A stretch of DNA of 64,000 nt from Megalobrama amblycephala (GCF_018812025.1 NC_063057.1:20203638-20267637), one strand, 5' to 3'. Positions 12,901 through 25,100 are shown, counted from the stretch's first letter. Notes: generated from the letters alone by a model not told the origin. Translations and numbers: made by a program.

Positions 12901-12984
12901 GTCACATGTCATGACACGGGCGGGGAAAATTCTCTTCTCATCCTGCACACAATCTTTTCAGACTTTTACCTTCTGGAAGGCTTC

Positions 12985-13978
12985 AAGGCCCCAATATACT
13001 TCAAACAAAGTTCTTTTTCGTTCTTCGTTTAGGAGTAAAACGAAGTTCGAAATGTGTGAGCAGCGATATACTGTAATCTAACATCTGACGCTGCCCACAC
13101 TGCTGAGAGCAACGGTTAGATGAATATGTATACGTGCTGTACACTTTCTTCTCAGTAAAAATGAGAAAACAGCAAGCATTTTTTTATAGAAAGCATAAGA
13201 AAACCGTCTGATCATAACAACATTGGTATGTTAGCACGAGCTCTGCAAATTAGCACCCCAGTTGTTACGTATGCAGGTAGTGAGACGAGGCTGATACGGA
13301 TTTCCAATACAACAATGATACTTTAATAAACAGAAGGCAAAGAACACCGAACATACACTTAACTTAAACAGAGAACGGACAAGGAGTGCAGGGAGTGAGT
13401 GTCATATAAAGGGAGTGATGATAATAGAGTCCAGGTGCAGGTGATGAGTGATGATGAGGAGCTGACGAGGGAAGTGAGTGCAGGTGAGGAAACGCGAGGA
13501 ACAAGGGAAATGGAGTCCTGGAGACGAGGGAACTGTGACACCAGTCACGTCACGTTTATTTATATACTGTAGCACTTTAGTCAATAGATTGCTTAAAAAC
13601 AAGCAGCTTTACAGTATCAAACACGAAAAAGTGTTTCATCAGAAGCACAACTTCATTTTGTACTATAAAGCGGCTATCCAGTGTGTTCATGTTTTCACCC
13701 GCTGAGATCTTACCTCAACGAACTCAACAGATGAAATGAGTCAGAGAAGACTTCCTCGCGAATGAAGGCGGAGCCTCAGCGCACACCTCATATTGCGTTA
13801 TCGCCGCGGACTAATGGTAGTACGAAGGTGTTTTGCAGCTGAAGCGAACTTTTCCTGATAGTTCGCTTTGGCATGCCGTTTCGACTTTCCAAAAAGAACA
13901 CAAAACGAACTTGATTTTGTTCAAAATGATGTCACATCAGTTCGTTCTTCGATTTCGTTTGAAGTATATCGGGGCCTT
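12985..13978. mobile_element. DNA element with 22-bp terminal inverted repeats, inside the LINE
   Basis: Left AAGGCCCCAATATACTTCAA and right (reverse complement) AAGGCCCCGATATACTTCAA differ by one base. The subterminal GTTCTTCGTTT motif and its inverse are repeated near both ends. It splits the LINE between its MTRAGKILF region and SLVKMRTTRFRNC. It contains the LTR-like insertion at 13263-13540. No transposase seen. Confidence 0.85.
13263..13540. mobile_element. Solo-LTR-like element with 5-bp target duplication
   Basis: Begins TGTTACGTATG and ends AACTGTGACA, so it has TG...CA ends. CCAGT lies on both sides (13258-13262 and 13541-13545). Length 278 bp, non-coding and purine-rich, with ACTTTAATAAACAG near its start. 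This is the signature of a solo LTR left by recombination. The family is unknown. Confidence 0.72.
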
Positions 13979-14260
13979 TACAGTCTGGTTAAAATGAGAA
14001 CTACCAGATTTCGGAATTGCTTTAAAGACTTTAAATACTATTTGATTTAACATCCTCTGTTCTTTTCTCTTGTGTATTATCGTAACTAAGTGTAAAATTA
14101 TGATGTAATAGTCTTTGTTGTTCATGTTGTTGTTTTGTAAAGCATTGTATTTTGTACCTGCAATTATTATACATTGCGTATACATGTGGGATGCCTTATC
14201 CTGGTGAAAAAATCATTGTATGCTAAGCATACTTGACCAATAAATGCTGACTGATTGATT

Positions 14261-17200
14261 TATGTACATTATGACCCATTCATCCACAGTGCTGCTGCTA
14301 CAATTCACTATCAACATTGTGGCTACATTTAATGAAAGACACAGAAATAAGAACACAAACAAAAATAGATCTGGCCTGAAGTCGTGTCCTTCCCATCACC
14401 CCTCTGCATGTGTTTTTGCTTTGCAGAAAGATTTGCTTGGACACAAAACACTGCATGTCCAATTAAAAGCATTTATTTTGTGTGTGTACACATATGCATG
14501 TGTTTGTGCAGTGCATGTGCGTGTGTGTGTGTGTGCACGCATATGAGCAGAATCAATGAGGTATATTCCCAGAGCAGCGTCAGTCAGTCCAGCCTCATCT
14601 GTTGCTGTGTGGTGATGTAACAGCATCCAGGGAGCCGCAGGCTGCCATCGGGAGAAAAAGGAGAGAGAGACAATAGTGCATGATTATGAACGATGGAGGG
14701 GAAAAAAGCGGGAATGTTTGGATGGACTCATGGTGAAAGCTCGAGTGGATGGGGTGAATGAGCTCTGGTCTGGTGAGCAAGGAAGACTTTATAGTTTTAA
14801 TTGTCTCGACCCTGAGAGGGCAAACGGCCGGCCTTGACCAATCACAGTGCTCTGTCAGCCAGTGGCTGCGGCCTGCAGCTACAGCAGCTAAATCTATAAC
14901 ATGCTGCTATAAAAAGCACATCGCACACACTGAACTCTGACAAAACAATGAGAGAGCAATGCTGACCGCACCGTCATCCTCCCAAAGACTGATAAGACAA
15001 GCTTCAGCAAACAGTTCTGTTCAAAGTCTAAAACTGTTTCTGCTAATGTTTGTTTTGAATGAAATGCTTTGAAGTGTGAACGAACACCTGACAGAAAGAA
15101 CTGAAGGGGAATTCATGTTTCTAATTGGCTGTGTGGTTGGACTGAATTAGCCAATCAGCAAGCAGTATGGGTGTTTTGTCAGCATGCAGTGTAGTCCTGA
15201 ACATATATATGTTTTGAATTGCTTTGAACCGAATGCTGCGATTTTTAGATCTGCAAAAGTTATCATGCAGTTATTTTTTTATCATGTTGCTTTCCCTTTT
15301 TACCTTTGAAAAGTAAATAAAACTTGTATTCAGCAAAGGTTCCATTAAATTGATCAAAAGTTAAGACATTTATAATGTTACAAAAGATTTCTATTTCAAA
15401 TAAATGTTTTGAATTTTCTATTCATCAACAAGTAATGACTCTTGAAATTCTGCTTTGCCATGATAAGAATAAATTCGACTTTAAAATATAAATCAGTTAT
15501 TTTAAATTGTAATAATATTTACAATTTTTTATTAAATAAATGCAGCCTTGGTGAACATAAGAGCTTAGGTGATATTTGGGGATCCCCTCTAAAAAGACGG
15601 ATCAATAGAACGTGATTCATGAAAATCGTCACACTGACTCCAGCACAGCACATTAATCTCTTAACAGGCTAGGAATAATTAGCCCTTTAGCTTGTGTTTT
15701 GTGATTTATACACCAAACAGCTCATTGAATTATTCTGCTGAAAAATGCAAAAAGAAAGACCTTAAGGGCCCAAGCGTCAACACATATTTGTTGAATCACT
15801 CAGGAACTTGAAGCAAATAATCAGATTCGAGAATAATTGTATTAATAATTTCATGTGTCGTGTGTTATTAGAATAAGCGTCCTGCTGGAAGTCAAAATAA
15901 ACTGGTGTGCTGCTGTACCGAAATGATTTCATGATTTCATTTATAACAGCTCAAAAATACCTCAGAAACTGTGATAAATATAGACATAATTGAAGACTTT
16001 GGCAGATCAAAGCACAACACATTGTAGTTAAAACTGTGTGTGCACAGAAAATAACATTTAAAGATGTGTTACTAAAACACTGAAGGGGATTCTTTTCTAA
16101 TCTGAGAAAGGTTTGAGATGCTGAACACGGTTTCAAATGAAGTGTGGTGAAATTTGTCTTTATTTTTTAGTTACTTTACTTGTTATTCTTTCTCGTTTTC
16201 TTCTAAATAACAATTATTCAGTCTAATGAATCAAAAATTGAGTATAAATCAATATTTGGCTTCAGTTCTATGAACACACAAACACTTTCACACATAGAAA
16301 CTGTCTGATGTGATCAATAATTGACTCTGAACTGGTTTCCCAAATTGCTTTTGACTAAATAAGTGTCTTTTATAATTGCCAGTTCAGTCTGGAGATTAAA
16401 TCTCAGATTTAAAACCGGCTCCAATATCAAACACTCTCAGACTCCATCATTTCATATAAAGATCGTCATTAAGATATGATCAGAGATAGTCTTCTCTCAG
16501 ATTAGCCCAAATTACACTTGACCTCTGCAGTTCTTGTCTCAACCGATGAATTCACACGTGGCATTGTGGTCATTCTCCCTGAGGGTCTTTTGTTTTGACT
16601 GTAATTAATTATTTCATACTTGCTTAGCTTGACTATTGCCTTGAGCAATAAATATTATTATTATCATCCTCCCTGAAATCATATTAAGTGTCTGTAGTGC
16701 TTTATAATTCTCTCTAACAGAGCTATATATCTGTCTCACCCGCTTTTCTCTCTGTCTGGCTCATAAATTGACACTCAGAGCACTGCGGCATTATTCTGGG
16801 AGTTAATTGCTAGTTTTGTATTAATTCTGTCTCAGTTTCTCTGAGCACCCTGATCACTGTCTGTGTCCTCACTGACCTTTTTTCTTAAAATTTAATCTTG
16901 ACATGTCATTTAGAAAATGTCAGATTTGCACAATGATCTGCCAATCAGATTGCATTAAATCAATGATAAAATGGCAATAAAATGGCCAACTCTTTTGTCT
17001 TGCTAAGGCTAATTTCAGAGCTAGCATTTTATATGTATCCTAAATATACACAAATAATATTTTCACACTTTTCCCCCACACAGTTTGGTTAGAAAAGACA
17101 CAAAAGGAATATATTCCACTCACAAGTGATATTTACCTTGATTTTTTTTCTCATATTCTCATATTTCATCTCAAGTTCTTCATTGACACTGTTGTCTCCT

Positions 17201-18386
17201 TGTTAAAGAAGTACACAAACTACAAAGAAAAAAAAATGGAAATGAAGCCACAACTGAAGGACAGTTTTTCTTTCGTTAAAAAAGAAAGAAATATAAATTG
17301 TATAAATAATATATAGGATATAATCATCTAAATAAATGTTTTGTTTATTTCTAGAGGTTATCATTGTTTTAAACGTGCAATAATTCATATTTATAATGAT
17401 TTTTCATAGTTAAATGACAAGATCTATAAATAAAATTCATTTAAAAAATGGCAAAAATAAATTAAGACATGATAAAGACCGTTCTAATGTAACAGAGAAA
17501 GTAAAACTGTTAGTCTTAGTAAAAATCAAGAGCTGGGATGTAAAACATCCAGAAATTGAAGTAACACCCCTTAACCATCTGGAGTCTGAGGCTGATTTGG
17601 GGCCTGGAGAAGTTTTGACATGCCCTGACATTTGTGCTTTTTTCAGTTGTTCACAAACATATAAATTACAAAAGTGTCATTACACTGTATTCAGCACAAA
17701 CTAGGCTACAATAATATGTGAGGAACATGTATGTACATGTTTGTATTTTTGAAGGAATAATGTTTATGCGTGGTTATTGAAAAAACAAAAAACTTAAGTC
17801 ACTGAAATAAGGCCAAAAAAAGTATATTAAATCTGTGTTCACAAGACTTTTGGGTATTGGAGTTTGTAGACTAGAGTTTTTGCTTCAGAATTATGTAAAA
17901 ATTATGCTGCCTACTCCTTCATATAAAACAATATATTGATTTAGTTTTTGTAAGACACTTTTTGTCAAGAAACACAGTATGCGTGGAGGCGTGAATCTGC
18001 ATGAATAATGGGCCATTTACACCTGAGAAGACAAAAGAATCACATAATAATGACCTGAAATGACTTGCATATTAATGAGGCCTTTCAGTCAGGTAGGCTG
18101 TGAAAAAAAACCTCTGTAATAATGTCTCAGCTCATCATAAACAGCAATACTGTGAAATATTATTACAATTTAAAATAATGGTATTCTATTATATTCTTTA
18201 AAATATAATGTATTTCTGTGATGCAAAGTGTCTGAACAATTATGTTACCTCTATGGCATTTCATATAGGCTTTTAGCTTAAAAGCATGCACATTTGGAGA
18301 AATATTGATGGATTCTTATATATTTATGTCAATTTTCCATACTGAGAAGTAATATTTATTGTCATCACTATGAGTGCTGGATACTG
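14261..18386. other. No gene seen; one fish repeat fragment and a (TG)n tract
   Basis: 14500-14535 is an imperfect TG repeat. 15290-15560 resembles the dispersed repeat that recurs at 56890-57110 (shared GCAGCCTTGGTGA-type 3' part and a long AT-rich body). The rest is AT-rich, with no exon recognised on either strand. Confidence 0.45.
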
Positions 18387-18545
18387 TTTTTTCAATTCAT
18401 ACTTGCAGCCGGAGGGCGCTCTCTGTATACCTTTAGTCCACAAATTATTCTAAAGAAGAAGATGACATTTCAGGAATGGTGTTTTTAATTCATACTTGCA
18501 GCCGGAGGGCGCTCTCTGTACACCTTTAGGCCACAAATTCATATA
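18387..18545. repeat. Tandem duplication, period about 93 bp
   Basis: AATTCATACTTGCAGCCGGA followed by GGGCGCTCTCTGTA and ACCTTTAG occurs at 18394 and again at 18487, with a shared AAAGAAGAA trailer. Two copies only, so it is not a CRISPR or satellite array. Confidence 0.85.
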
Positions 18546-19990
18546 AAGAAGAAAAGGAACTAGGAACTAACTGCATGTCTTCTAGAGATCGCTAACCATT
18601 GCTTTAACATCCAAATAAACACTTTTCAAGACAATAAATACACGATTGAGACGATGAATGCATGTATTGCCTCTGAATTTGCGTCTGAATAGCGCTGGCT
18701 CCGTGGGCGTGGCCGCATTAGCGGATAATGAGCTGAATCACAGACTTCTGACATGGCTCTCTTTTCATACAGATTACATAAACACAGAATGTTTGTTTTC
18801 GATTTGACTTGCACGATTTAAAACCTGACATTTCAACGTTTCTTTAGACATAAGTGTCATTTTTTTTGTCATTAGTATTCATAAGTTACAGTTCATTTTC
18901 TGAGAACTATCAGATTGGACTTCGTTCAGAGGGAGAGGAGAGATCACACATCATGTTAGTTTTCTTTATTTTACAAAAAGCACAACATTGTGTTTTTACT
19001 CTGAGTGTACACAAATAAAAGAAGACATTCTATAGTTTCAATTGATATATTACTTATGTCTCTATGACAAGAAATGACGGAGTATTTTAAGTCTGTTTTG
19101 CTGCAATGTGAAAAAAATCCTGCAAAACGCGCCGGCGCGCTTTCAGACCTCAGGGAGTTAACCATCTTCAAGAGGTGTTTCATTTGTATTTTTTGAAAGT
19201 GTATGGCCTCTGTGTCCCAGGAGTCTGATTATTACTGAAACACACACGTAAGCAGATCAAACTTGCGTCTCTCTGTGTATGACCGCATGTCTCCACCATC
19301 TGCGAGACTCTCCATATGTTTCTCTGTCTCACTTTTGCCTTTCTTCATTCTCTGTGTCCCTGTCTCTTTATTTGCATGTTCCTCACAAGCACTCTTGTCC
19401 TTTTCTCTCTTGAGTGCTCCTCTCCTCTTCTTTCCCCTCTTTTCTTTTCCTGAATAATTTTTTATGTGTTTTCATCTCCATCCTCCTTGTCAAGTCCTCT
19501 TGTCTTTGACCTGACCTCTGTTCTCTGTGGAGAGTGGCTGTTGAGTTAGAGCAGAAAGTTTTGTGGACTTCACTGTGGATTTCTCCGCCTGTCAGTTTCC
19601 AGGCTCAGGGTCATTGAGGGTCTCTAGGGGTCAGTGGGGTCAAACCTCTGTTGCGCTCCCGTGGCTTTTGACAGCTCTACTGCAGTCAACGCACATAGAC
19701 GCCTTGGCTCAGCATGTTTAGACTTGTGTCTTGTTTTCATTTGATGACAAAGACACTGATTCAAAGGAAACTCTCGTTTCTGCATATGTGTGTGTGTCGT
19801 CTAACCTCTTTCATGGCTGAAGTGTTGTTTGCTCCTTCTCAACAATAATAGATCTCTCCAGATCAGTCTTCACTCCAGGGGACTGTCAATACGTGCACTG
19901 AAAACATGCTTCTGTCTCAGCCTGGTCACCAAGTCTCATCTCTTGATGTCCCTTCTTCCCCTCATAAATCAGCATTTCACGAGTTTACAC
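18546..19990. other. No gene seen
   Basis: Contains CG-rich patches (18690-18720 GGGCGTGGCCGC, 19125-19140 GCGCCGGCGCGC) that look like parts of dispersed elements, and a CT-rich stretch at 19280-19460. No supported reading frame. Confidence 0.45.
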
Positions 19991-20345
19991 TTACAAATAA
20001 TCATAAATAGTACGCGTATTTGGCATGCTGTCTGAGGAGAGGGCTCCGAGCTTGGTATTTGGCCCGAACCCAGAGTACTTCCCCCGTATTTCTGGTTAGG
20101 AATGTAACCAGGCGAGTGTGAGGAAACGGGGTAGTGGAGGGATGCTGAAAACTGTCAAGAAACATAGGTGAGTTGACTGCGTAAACATATATAGGTCTCC
20201 ACTCTGACTGAATCTGCTGATTGGGTAGATATGTTGATTGCTGATTGTTGGTTGGAATGATGTGATGATAAGTCAGATCATTTGAATGTGTTCCTCCCAA
20301 AATTTGAATTAACAAATGAACCTTATTGTAAAGTGTTACCACAAA
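19991..20345 (-). repeat. Dispersed repeat, copy 1
   Basis: The minus strand from 20180 to 20010 (CTTGACAGTTTTCAGCATCC, CCTGGTTAC, CTCAGACAGCATGCCAAATA) recurs in the other orientation at 45608-45740. Segment 20300-20345 has an AATGAACCTTATTGTAAAGT terminus. The 144-codon frame on the minus strand lies wholly in this repeat and is not recognised as protein. Confidence 0.6.
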
Positions 20346-21026
20346 TTCAACACAAATAAGAGGCTTGAACACACATGTACTGTAAGATACAGACAGCTGA
20401 AACAGAATTTGCCACCTAGTGGCGTAACAATGCAATCAATACAGTAGTTATTTGAAGCACACAGTTACTTTCAAAAGGTGATTTATCCTATTTTGATCGG
20501 TAATATAGGCATCAGCGTTTATATCTAAATAATAAACTTTTGTATACTTCTGTGATAACTGGAATATTTGTAACAGAGTTAATGATACTGTGTGTTTGAA
20601 AAGATTTTTTGTGAAGCTGTTTATATCTGAACATGACAACTGCTCTCTCTAGATCAGCAGCAGCGTGAACACATTTGAATGTCGCAATTTTATTTTTGTC
20701 AAAGGATTAATATGCACGGGCGAATCGTTGCCATTTAGGAATTAGATGTGGTTGATGAAATCGAGAATGCGATCTTTTAAAGATTAATCATGCAGCTTTG
20801 TGCATCTCTCTCTCTCTCTCCCTACATTGATATCTGACATATATGAGTACTGTGAGGGCTTTACAGTGCATTCATTGCTAAAATATTCATGAAGTGAGAT
20901 GTCTCTATTAAAGGATGCGGTCCTCGCACTTCGCCCACCCATCACACCAGAACCGTTTTCGGAACTGAAAACACGGTTCCATTACGTTTAAAAAAACACT
21001 ACCGTCATTACTGGACACAGCACAAG
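20346..21026. other. No gene seen; short (TC)n tract
   Basis: A CT dinucleotide run lies at 20804-20822. The remainder is plain sequence, with CG-richer text near 20915-20960. Confidence 0.5.
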
Positions 21027-21350
21027 TTCCCTTTGAAAGGGAACGTCTCAGGTTACGCATATAACTATGGTTCCCTGAGAGGGAAACAAGACGCTCTGTC
21101 CTCTTTCCATACTTCCAGCATGCCCGGGAGTGGCTTGCTTGAGCCTATCAGAAGCTGATGCTGCTGTGATGCCGGGCTTCCCTTTGTAGCTTCCTCCTTA
21201 CACCGTCACACATCACACGTTGACGCAGCACCTATCAAAATTGGACTAGTTGCACATGTGCTTCAGATGCAGTCATGCAGAGGCATTCCGCAAAGTGTCA
21301 TCATTGGATGCAGTGTCTCGTTCCCCTCTCAGGGAACCATGGTTAGGCTA
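21027..21350. mobile_element. Foldback MITE ending in GGTTCCCTGAGAGG-type repeats
   Basis: The left part contains GAACGTCTCAGGTTACGCAT and ATGGTTCCCTGAGAGGGAA. The right part has the inverse CCCCTCTCAGGGAACCATGG at 21333-21352 next to GTCTCGTT. The internal sequence is non-coding. Exact outer borders are not resolved. Confidence 0.6.
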
Positions 21351-21659
21351 CATGCTATCATCCAAACTGAGATTGTTTTTGTGCTGGGTAAATATGCAAA
21401 TACTTTTATGCATTACATAAATTTTATACTCTGACAACTGTATTAAATAAAGATTGATTTATATAAATAGCTTCAAGTTGCTTCTTTTTGTTTGTAAGAG
21501 AACAACTATAACTGAGCAGCACGACTGTAGTTAAATGTAAATCATGAGTAGTTTGTAGCTTGTCAAAAGCTCAGTTCATCACACAAAAAAGAATTGAGCA
21601 ATAAAAAAATGTTTTGCAAACAACACACATATAAATTGAAAATAAAATAAAGTAGTGCA

Positions 21660-22520
21660 GACAGCTGTAATCCTATTTTATCTTTGCCACATATTTTTCA
21701 TGCTCAAAACTACTAAATCATTTGCAACGCTCATTTTATTCTGCGTTTCAGTCAAGCGTGCGCTCACGATACCGGTTTTCTTTTGCGCTGCAAGTTTCTG
21801 CGCGGTTCTCTTTATGGCACTGCTTTGACGTGGGGGTGGAGTCAAGAAACGGGGGCACGCCCCCGCGAAACACGTCATCGGCAGGAGACGCAGATCGGAA
21901 CAGAACAGATCAAGCATAGAGACAGAGCGCATTTATTATAATCTGAAATCCACCGGGGAAAAACAATCCAACCGTCTCCAGGCTGCCTTCTTGTCTTTTC
22001 TGACTCATTACAAAAACAGAACAATGCCTAAAAGCTGCTGTGTGACAAGGTGTACAGCTAACAAGCTAAAAAACCCAGAAATAAGTTTTTATAAGCTGTC
22101 GACCCCAAAAAACGAATGTTTAAGGACACAAAAGTGGATACAGGCAGTGAGACAGAGAGCAACGGGTCATATTACTATAAGAAATGCATTGGAGGGGGTC
22201 GTAATCGGCGACAACATATGCTAAACAAACCAACAAAAACAAACCATTCATTATTTTTAACCATGTCAAAGAATTATTTCACCTGTCGCCGATACGCTTC
22301 CCTCCAATGCATTTCGCGGGGGCGTGCCCCCGTTTCTTGACTCCACCCCACTTCAAACCAGTGCCATAAAGAGATCCGCACAGAAAAGTGCAGCGCAAAA
22401 GAAAACCGGTATTGTGAGCGCACGCTTGACTGAAACGCAGAATAAAATGAGCGTTGCAAATGATTTAGTAGGTTTGAGCATGAAAAATATGTGGCAAAGA
22501 TAAAATAGGATTACAGCTGT
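21660..22520. mobile_element. Foldback transposon with about 210-bp arms carrying a THAP exon
   Basis: The left arm 21660-21870 (ACAGCTGTAATCCTATTTTA ... GGGGGCACGCCCCCGCG) and right arm 22305-22520 are near-identical inverted copies with small indels. The central loop (21880-22300) contains the THAP-type reading frame at 22024-22224. Outside it, a 42-bp direct repeat (starting ATGAGTAGTTTGTAGCTTGT) occurs at 21544 and 22748, and AT-rich TTTATTTTTGCTTGCAAAAC-like units are repeated at 22540-22725. Confidence 0.8.
22024..22224 (+). pseudogene. THAP zinc-finger exon fragment
   Basis: Starts MPKSCCVTRCTANKLKN, then ISFYKL, PKNECLRTQKWIQAVRQ. This is the N-terminal half of a C2CH THAP DNA-binding domain: paired cysteines, an FYKLP-like turn (here KLST) and the invariant Trp. 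The second half of the finger (CxxH) is not in the frame, so it lies in a lost exon or has decayed. THAP domains are the DNA-binding modules of P-element and Kolobok transposases and were also taken over by host genes. Inside a foldback element, a transposon origin is more likely than a host gene. Confidence 0.7.
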
Positions 22521-22747
22521 CATTGATTTGTGTGATTGATTATATTTTTATTTTTGCACTACTTTATTTTATTTTGCAATTTATTATTTTTGTTTGCAAA
22601 ACTTATTTTTTTTCTGCTCAATACTTTATTTTTCCTTTGCAATTCTTTATTTTTGCTTGCAAAACATTTTTTTATTGCTCAGTTCTTTTTTGTGTTTTGC
22701 AAAACTTTATTTTTGTGCAAAACTTTAAGGCATTAATTTGACTCCAT

Positions 22748-22842
22748 ATGAGTAGTTTGTAGCTTGTCAAAAGCTCAGTTCATCACACACAAACACACAT
22801 ATGAACAGATGGACATACAACACACACACACACACACACACA

Positions 22843-22875
<33 letters not shown>
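22748..22875. repeat. Direct-repeat copy followed by (CA)n and (CT)n tracts
   Basis: 22748-22789 duplicates 21544-21585. A CA run at 22815-22842 and a CT run at 22843-22875 follow. Confidence 0.9.
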
Positions 22876-22878
<3 letters not shown>

Positions 22879-23093
22879 TATATAAAGATGAACTTGTAAA
22901 TTGAATTTTCTGCTTGATTCCACAGGATTTTATGTGCTGGATTCAGTGTTTTAGACTAACAGCAGGTCCATGTCAAAGTTATTCAGTGTGAATCGTGACA
23001 TTGGAGTCGCTCTAGAAGTCAAACAGCTAAAAAAGCTTTTTGCCTTCAAATTTCTAATACTGTACATATTTACAGTTTTTCTCGATTGCTTAA

Positions 23094-24067
23094 AGGTGCC
23101 CTTGATTCAAAAATTGAATTTATCTTGGCATAGTTAAATAACAAGAGTTCAGTACATGGAAAAGACATACAGTGAGTCTCAAACCCCATTGTTTCCTCCT
23201 TCTTATATAAATCTAATTTGTTTAAACGACCTCCGAAGAACAGGCGAATCTCAACATAACACCGACTGTTACGTAACAGTCGGGGTGTACGCCCCAATAT
23301 TTGCATAATGCCAGCCCATGATGTTCCCAACATTATAAAAGGCATTAGACAAGGGCAGCCAGTTAACGTCTGGAGCTGCACACAGCCGAATCATCAGACT
23401 AGGTAAGTAAGAACAACAGTGAAAAATGGCAGATGGAGCAATAATAACTGACATAATCCATGATAGCATGATATTTTTACTGATATTTGTAAATTGTCTT
23501 TCTAAAAGTTTCGTTAGCATGTTGCTAATGTACTGTTAAATGAGGTTAAAGTTACCATCGTTTCTTACTGTATTCACAGAGACAAGAGCCGTCGCTATTT
23601 TCATTTTTTAAACACTTGCAGTCTGTTTAATGCATAAACACAACTTCATTCTTTATAAATCTCTCCAACAGTGTAGCATTAGCCGTTAGCCACAGAGCAT
23701 ACAGCCTCAAACTCATACAGAATCAAACGTAAACATCAAAATAAATACTTTACTCAAATAATTCGAAGCATGCAAGCAGCATGCATGACGAACATCTTGT
23801 AAAGATCCATTTGAGGGTTATATTAGCTGTGTGAACTTTGTTTATGCGATGTAATATAGTCGACAGCTGGTGTGGCAGGGAGCATGCGATTTAAGGGGGC
23901 GGCGCTGAGTGTAAATCAGTGCATAGTTAATGATGCCCCAAAATAGGCAGTTAAAAAAATGTATTTAAAAAAATCTATGGGGTATTTTGAGCTGAAACTT
24001 CACAGACACATTCAGGAGACACCTTAGACTTATATTACATCTTGTGAAAGAACGTTCTTGGGCACCT
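23094..24067 (+). mobile_element. Family A element, copy A2 (longest copy)
   Basis: AGGTGCCC...GGGCACCT with TTAA at 23090-23093 and 24068-24071, 974 bp. Internal layout: perfect 22-bp palindrome at 23262-23283 (half-site CCGACTGTTAC), TATAAAAG at 23334-23341, splice-donor-like AG|GTAAGT at 23402/23403, and acceptor-like TATTCACAG ending at 23579. No long reading frame. It is inserted in the left terminal repeat of the Tc1/IS630-like element. Confidence 0.92.
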
Positions 24068-24402
24068 TTAAACACTATAACCAGGCTTTTGAACTAAAAT
24101 TTCAAAACCATAATGCCATTTATCAAAAAGCACACCCATTTCCCTAAAATATAAACACTATTCCCCTTTTTGACACATGAATCAGATTTGTTGAAATGTC
24201 ACTGCAAAACTCTACATACACCATGTTGTGATTTAGAAAGCACTAGCATTCAATATTGTTCACTCAAGTCAGCATAGCTCGAGCTCAATTAGCACACAGT
24301 TACCCATGTGGAACCACTAAGAGTCAAAATTTATCACACACCAATCAGAACCTTCAATAGATAGATAAAAGAGCCCGAGTCAGTTAATTCAGTTTTGGAA
24401 CA

Positions 24403-25100
24403 ATGGATCCAGAGAGACAAGATAGAAAAGGTCGAGGACACCAGGAGGAGAAGGAGGAGGAGGAGGAGGAGGAAGAGGATGAGCAAGAGCGGTAAAGAGT
24501 GGAGGAAGAGGTGAGGGAAGAGGAGGAGGACAAGGATGAGGATGAGGGGCAAGGAGACAAGGAGTCTCAGATGAAATTCGTGCTACTAGTTGACCATGTC
24601 CTTGTCCATGGTATGACTATGAGGGAGACTGGGCAATGAGTTCAGCCAAACTGTAAGTTCTTTCATTGTCGTCTCAATCATAAGAACCCTCAGGGAGGGA
24701 AAAAGGTAGGTGTACCTCAGTGTACTCTACTGTAACCTTTGAGTGCTGTACTCTGTTACAACACATGCATCAAATCGCCTTACATACAGGTAGAGTTTCT
24801 GTCTGCTTCCATTTTGTAAAAAGGATGTGTTACAGTTACAGTAATCAATACTTCTGTTTTTGTAGGACACAGAGATGATGGAATGGAAGAAGCCTGACAA
24901 GACATTTCAGTTGATGTGTGCCAGGGGTGGATCAGGCATGCAAGAGGGTTTTACCCGCGCTGCCTGGATAGGGCCAGTACAGCCTGTGATGTTGATGAGA
25001 TTCTCTGGCCTGTCCCAGACCAAAGATGTGATGCTGGGGCAGAATATTTTTTGTTTTTGTTTGGTTTATTGTACTGTACAGTACATTAAGGAATAAAAAA
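24403..25100 (+). pseudogene. Tc1/IS630-like transposase remnant, spliced type
   Basis: Starts MDPERQDRKGRGHQEEKEEE with a long acidic Glu tract and an in-frame stop. Then comes VDHVLVHGMTMRETGQ-VQPN and (shifted) an IIRT-FRE-like helix, characteristic of the fish IS630/Tc1 transposase N-terminal domain. A donor GTAGGTG lies at about 24706 and an acceptor TTTTTGTAG at about 24865. The second exon part resembles the C-terminus (GWIRHARGFYPRC-like in shifted frame, then CDVDEILWPVP). Most of the DDE core is missing, so the element is an internal-deletion derivative. Confidence 0.65.

Larger units (their letters stand above)
11780..14260 (+). pseudogene. L2/CR1-type LINE reverse transcriptase, 5'-truncated and broken by insertions
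   Basis: Reading in + direction: FNTIIPDI (11790s), SICSWITNFLTNRVQQGKLG, then STLSIGAPQGCVLSSLLFSI (RT motif). The catalytic Phe-Ala-Asp-Asp box reads FAE followed by a stop at about 12040, so the enzyme is dead. Further parts are TTIIGLIQDGDES, SYKFLGTTICSDLTWKSN, IKKAQQRY, and SKFYRDAIESVLCSSFTIW. It resumes after insertions as MTRAGKILF and SLVKMRTTRFRNCF at 13982. The 3' UTR ends with ACTTGACCAATAAATGCTGA and a short TGATT repeat, typical of L2-like tails. Three later elements sit inside it (12539-12900, 12985-13978 and 13263-13540, the last nested in the second). Confidence 0.85.

Noticed and set aside
18387..18545. Possible CRISPR-like direct repeats
   Set aside because: Only two copies of about 55 bp with one spacer-like interval, in a eukaryotic window; a plain tandem duplication.
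20001..20435. 144-codon open frame on the minus strand
   Set aside because: It is within a dispersed repeat that is present elsewhere in the window without an open frame.
22523..22741. Phe/Leu-rich frames resembling a membrane protein
   Set aside because: Translation of T-rich repeated units of a repeat element.
24334..24552. Poly-Leu minus-strand frame
   Set aside because: Reverse reading of the Glu-rich tract of the transposase remnant.
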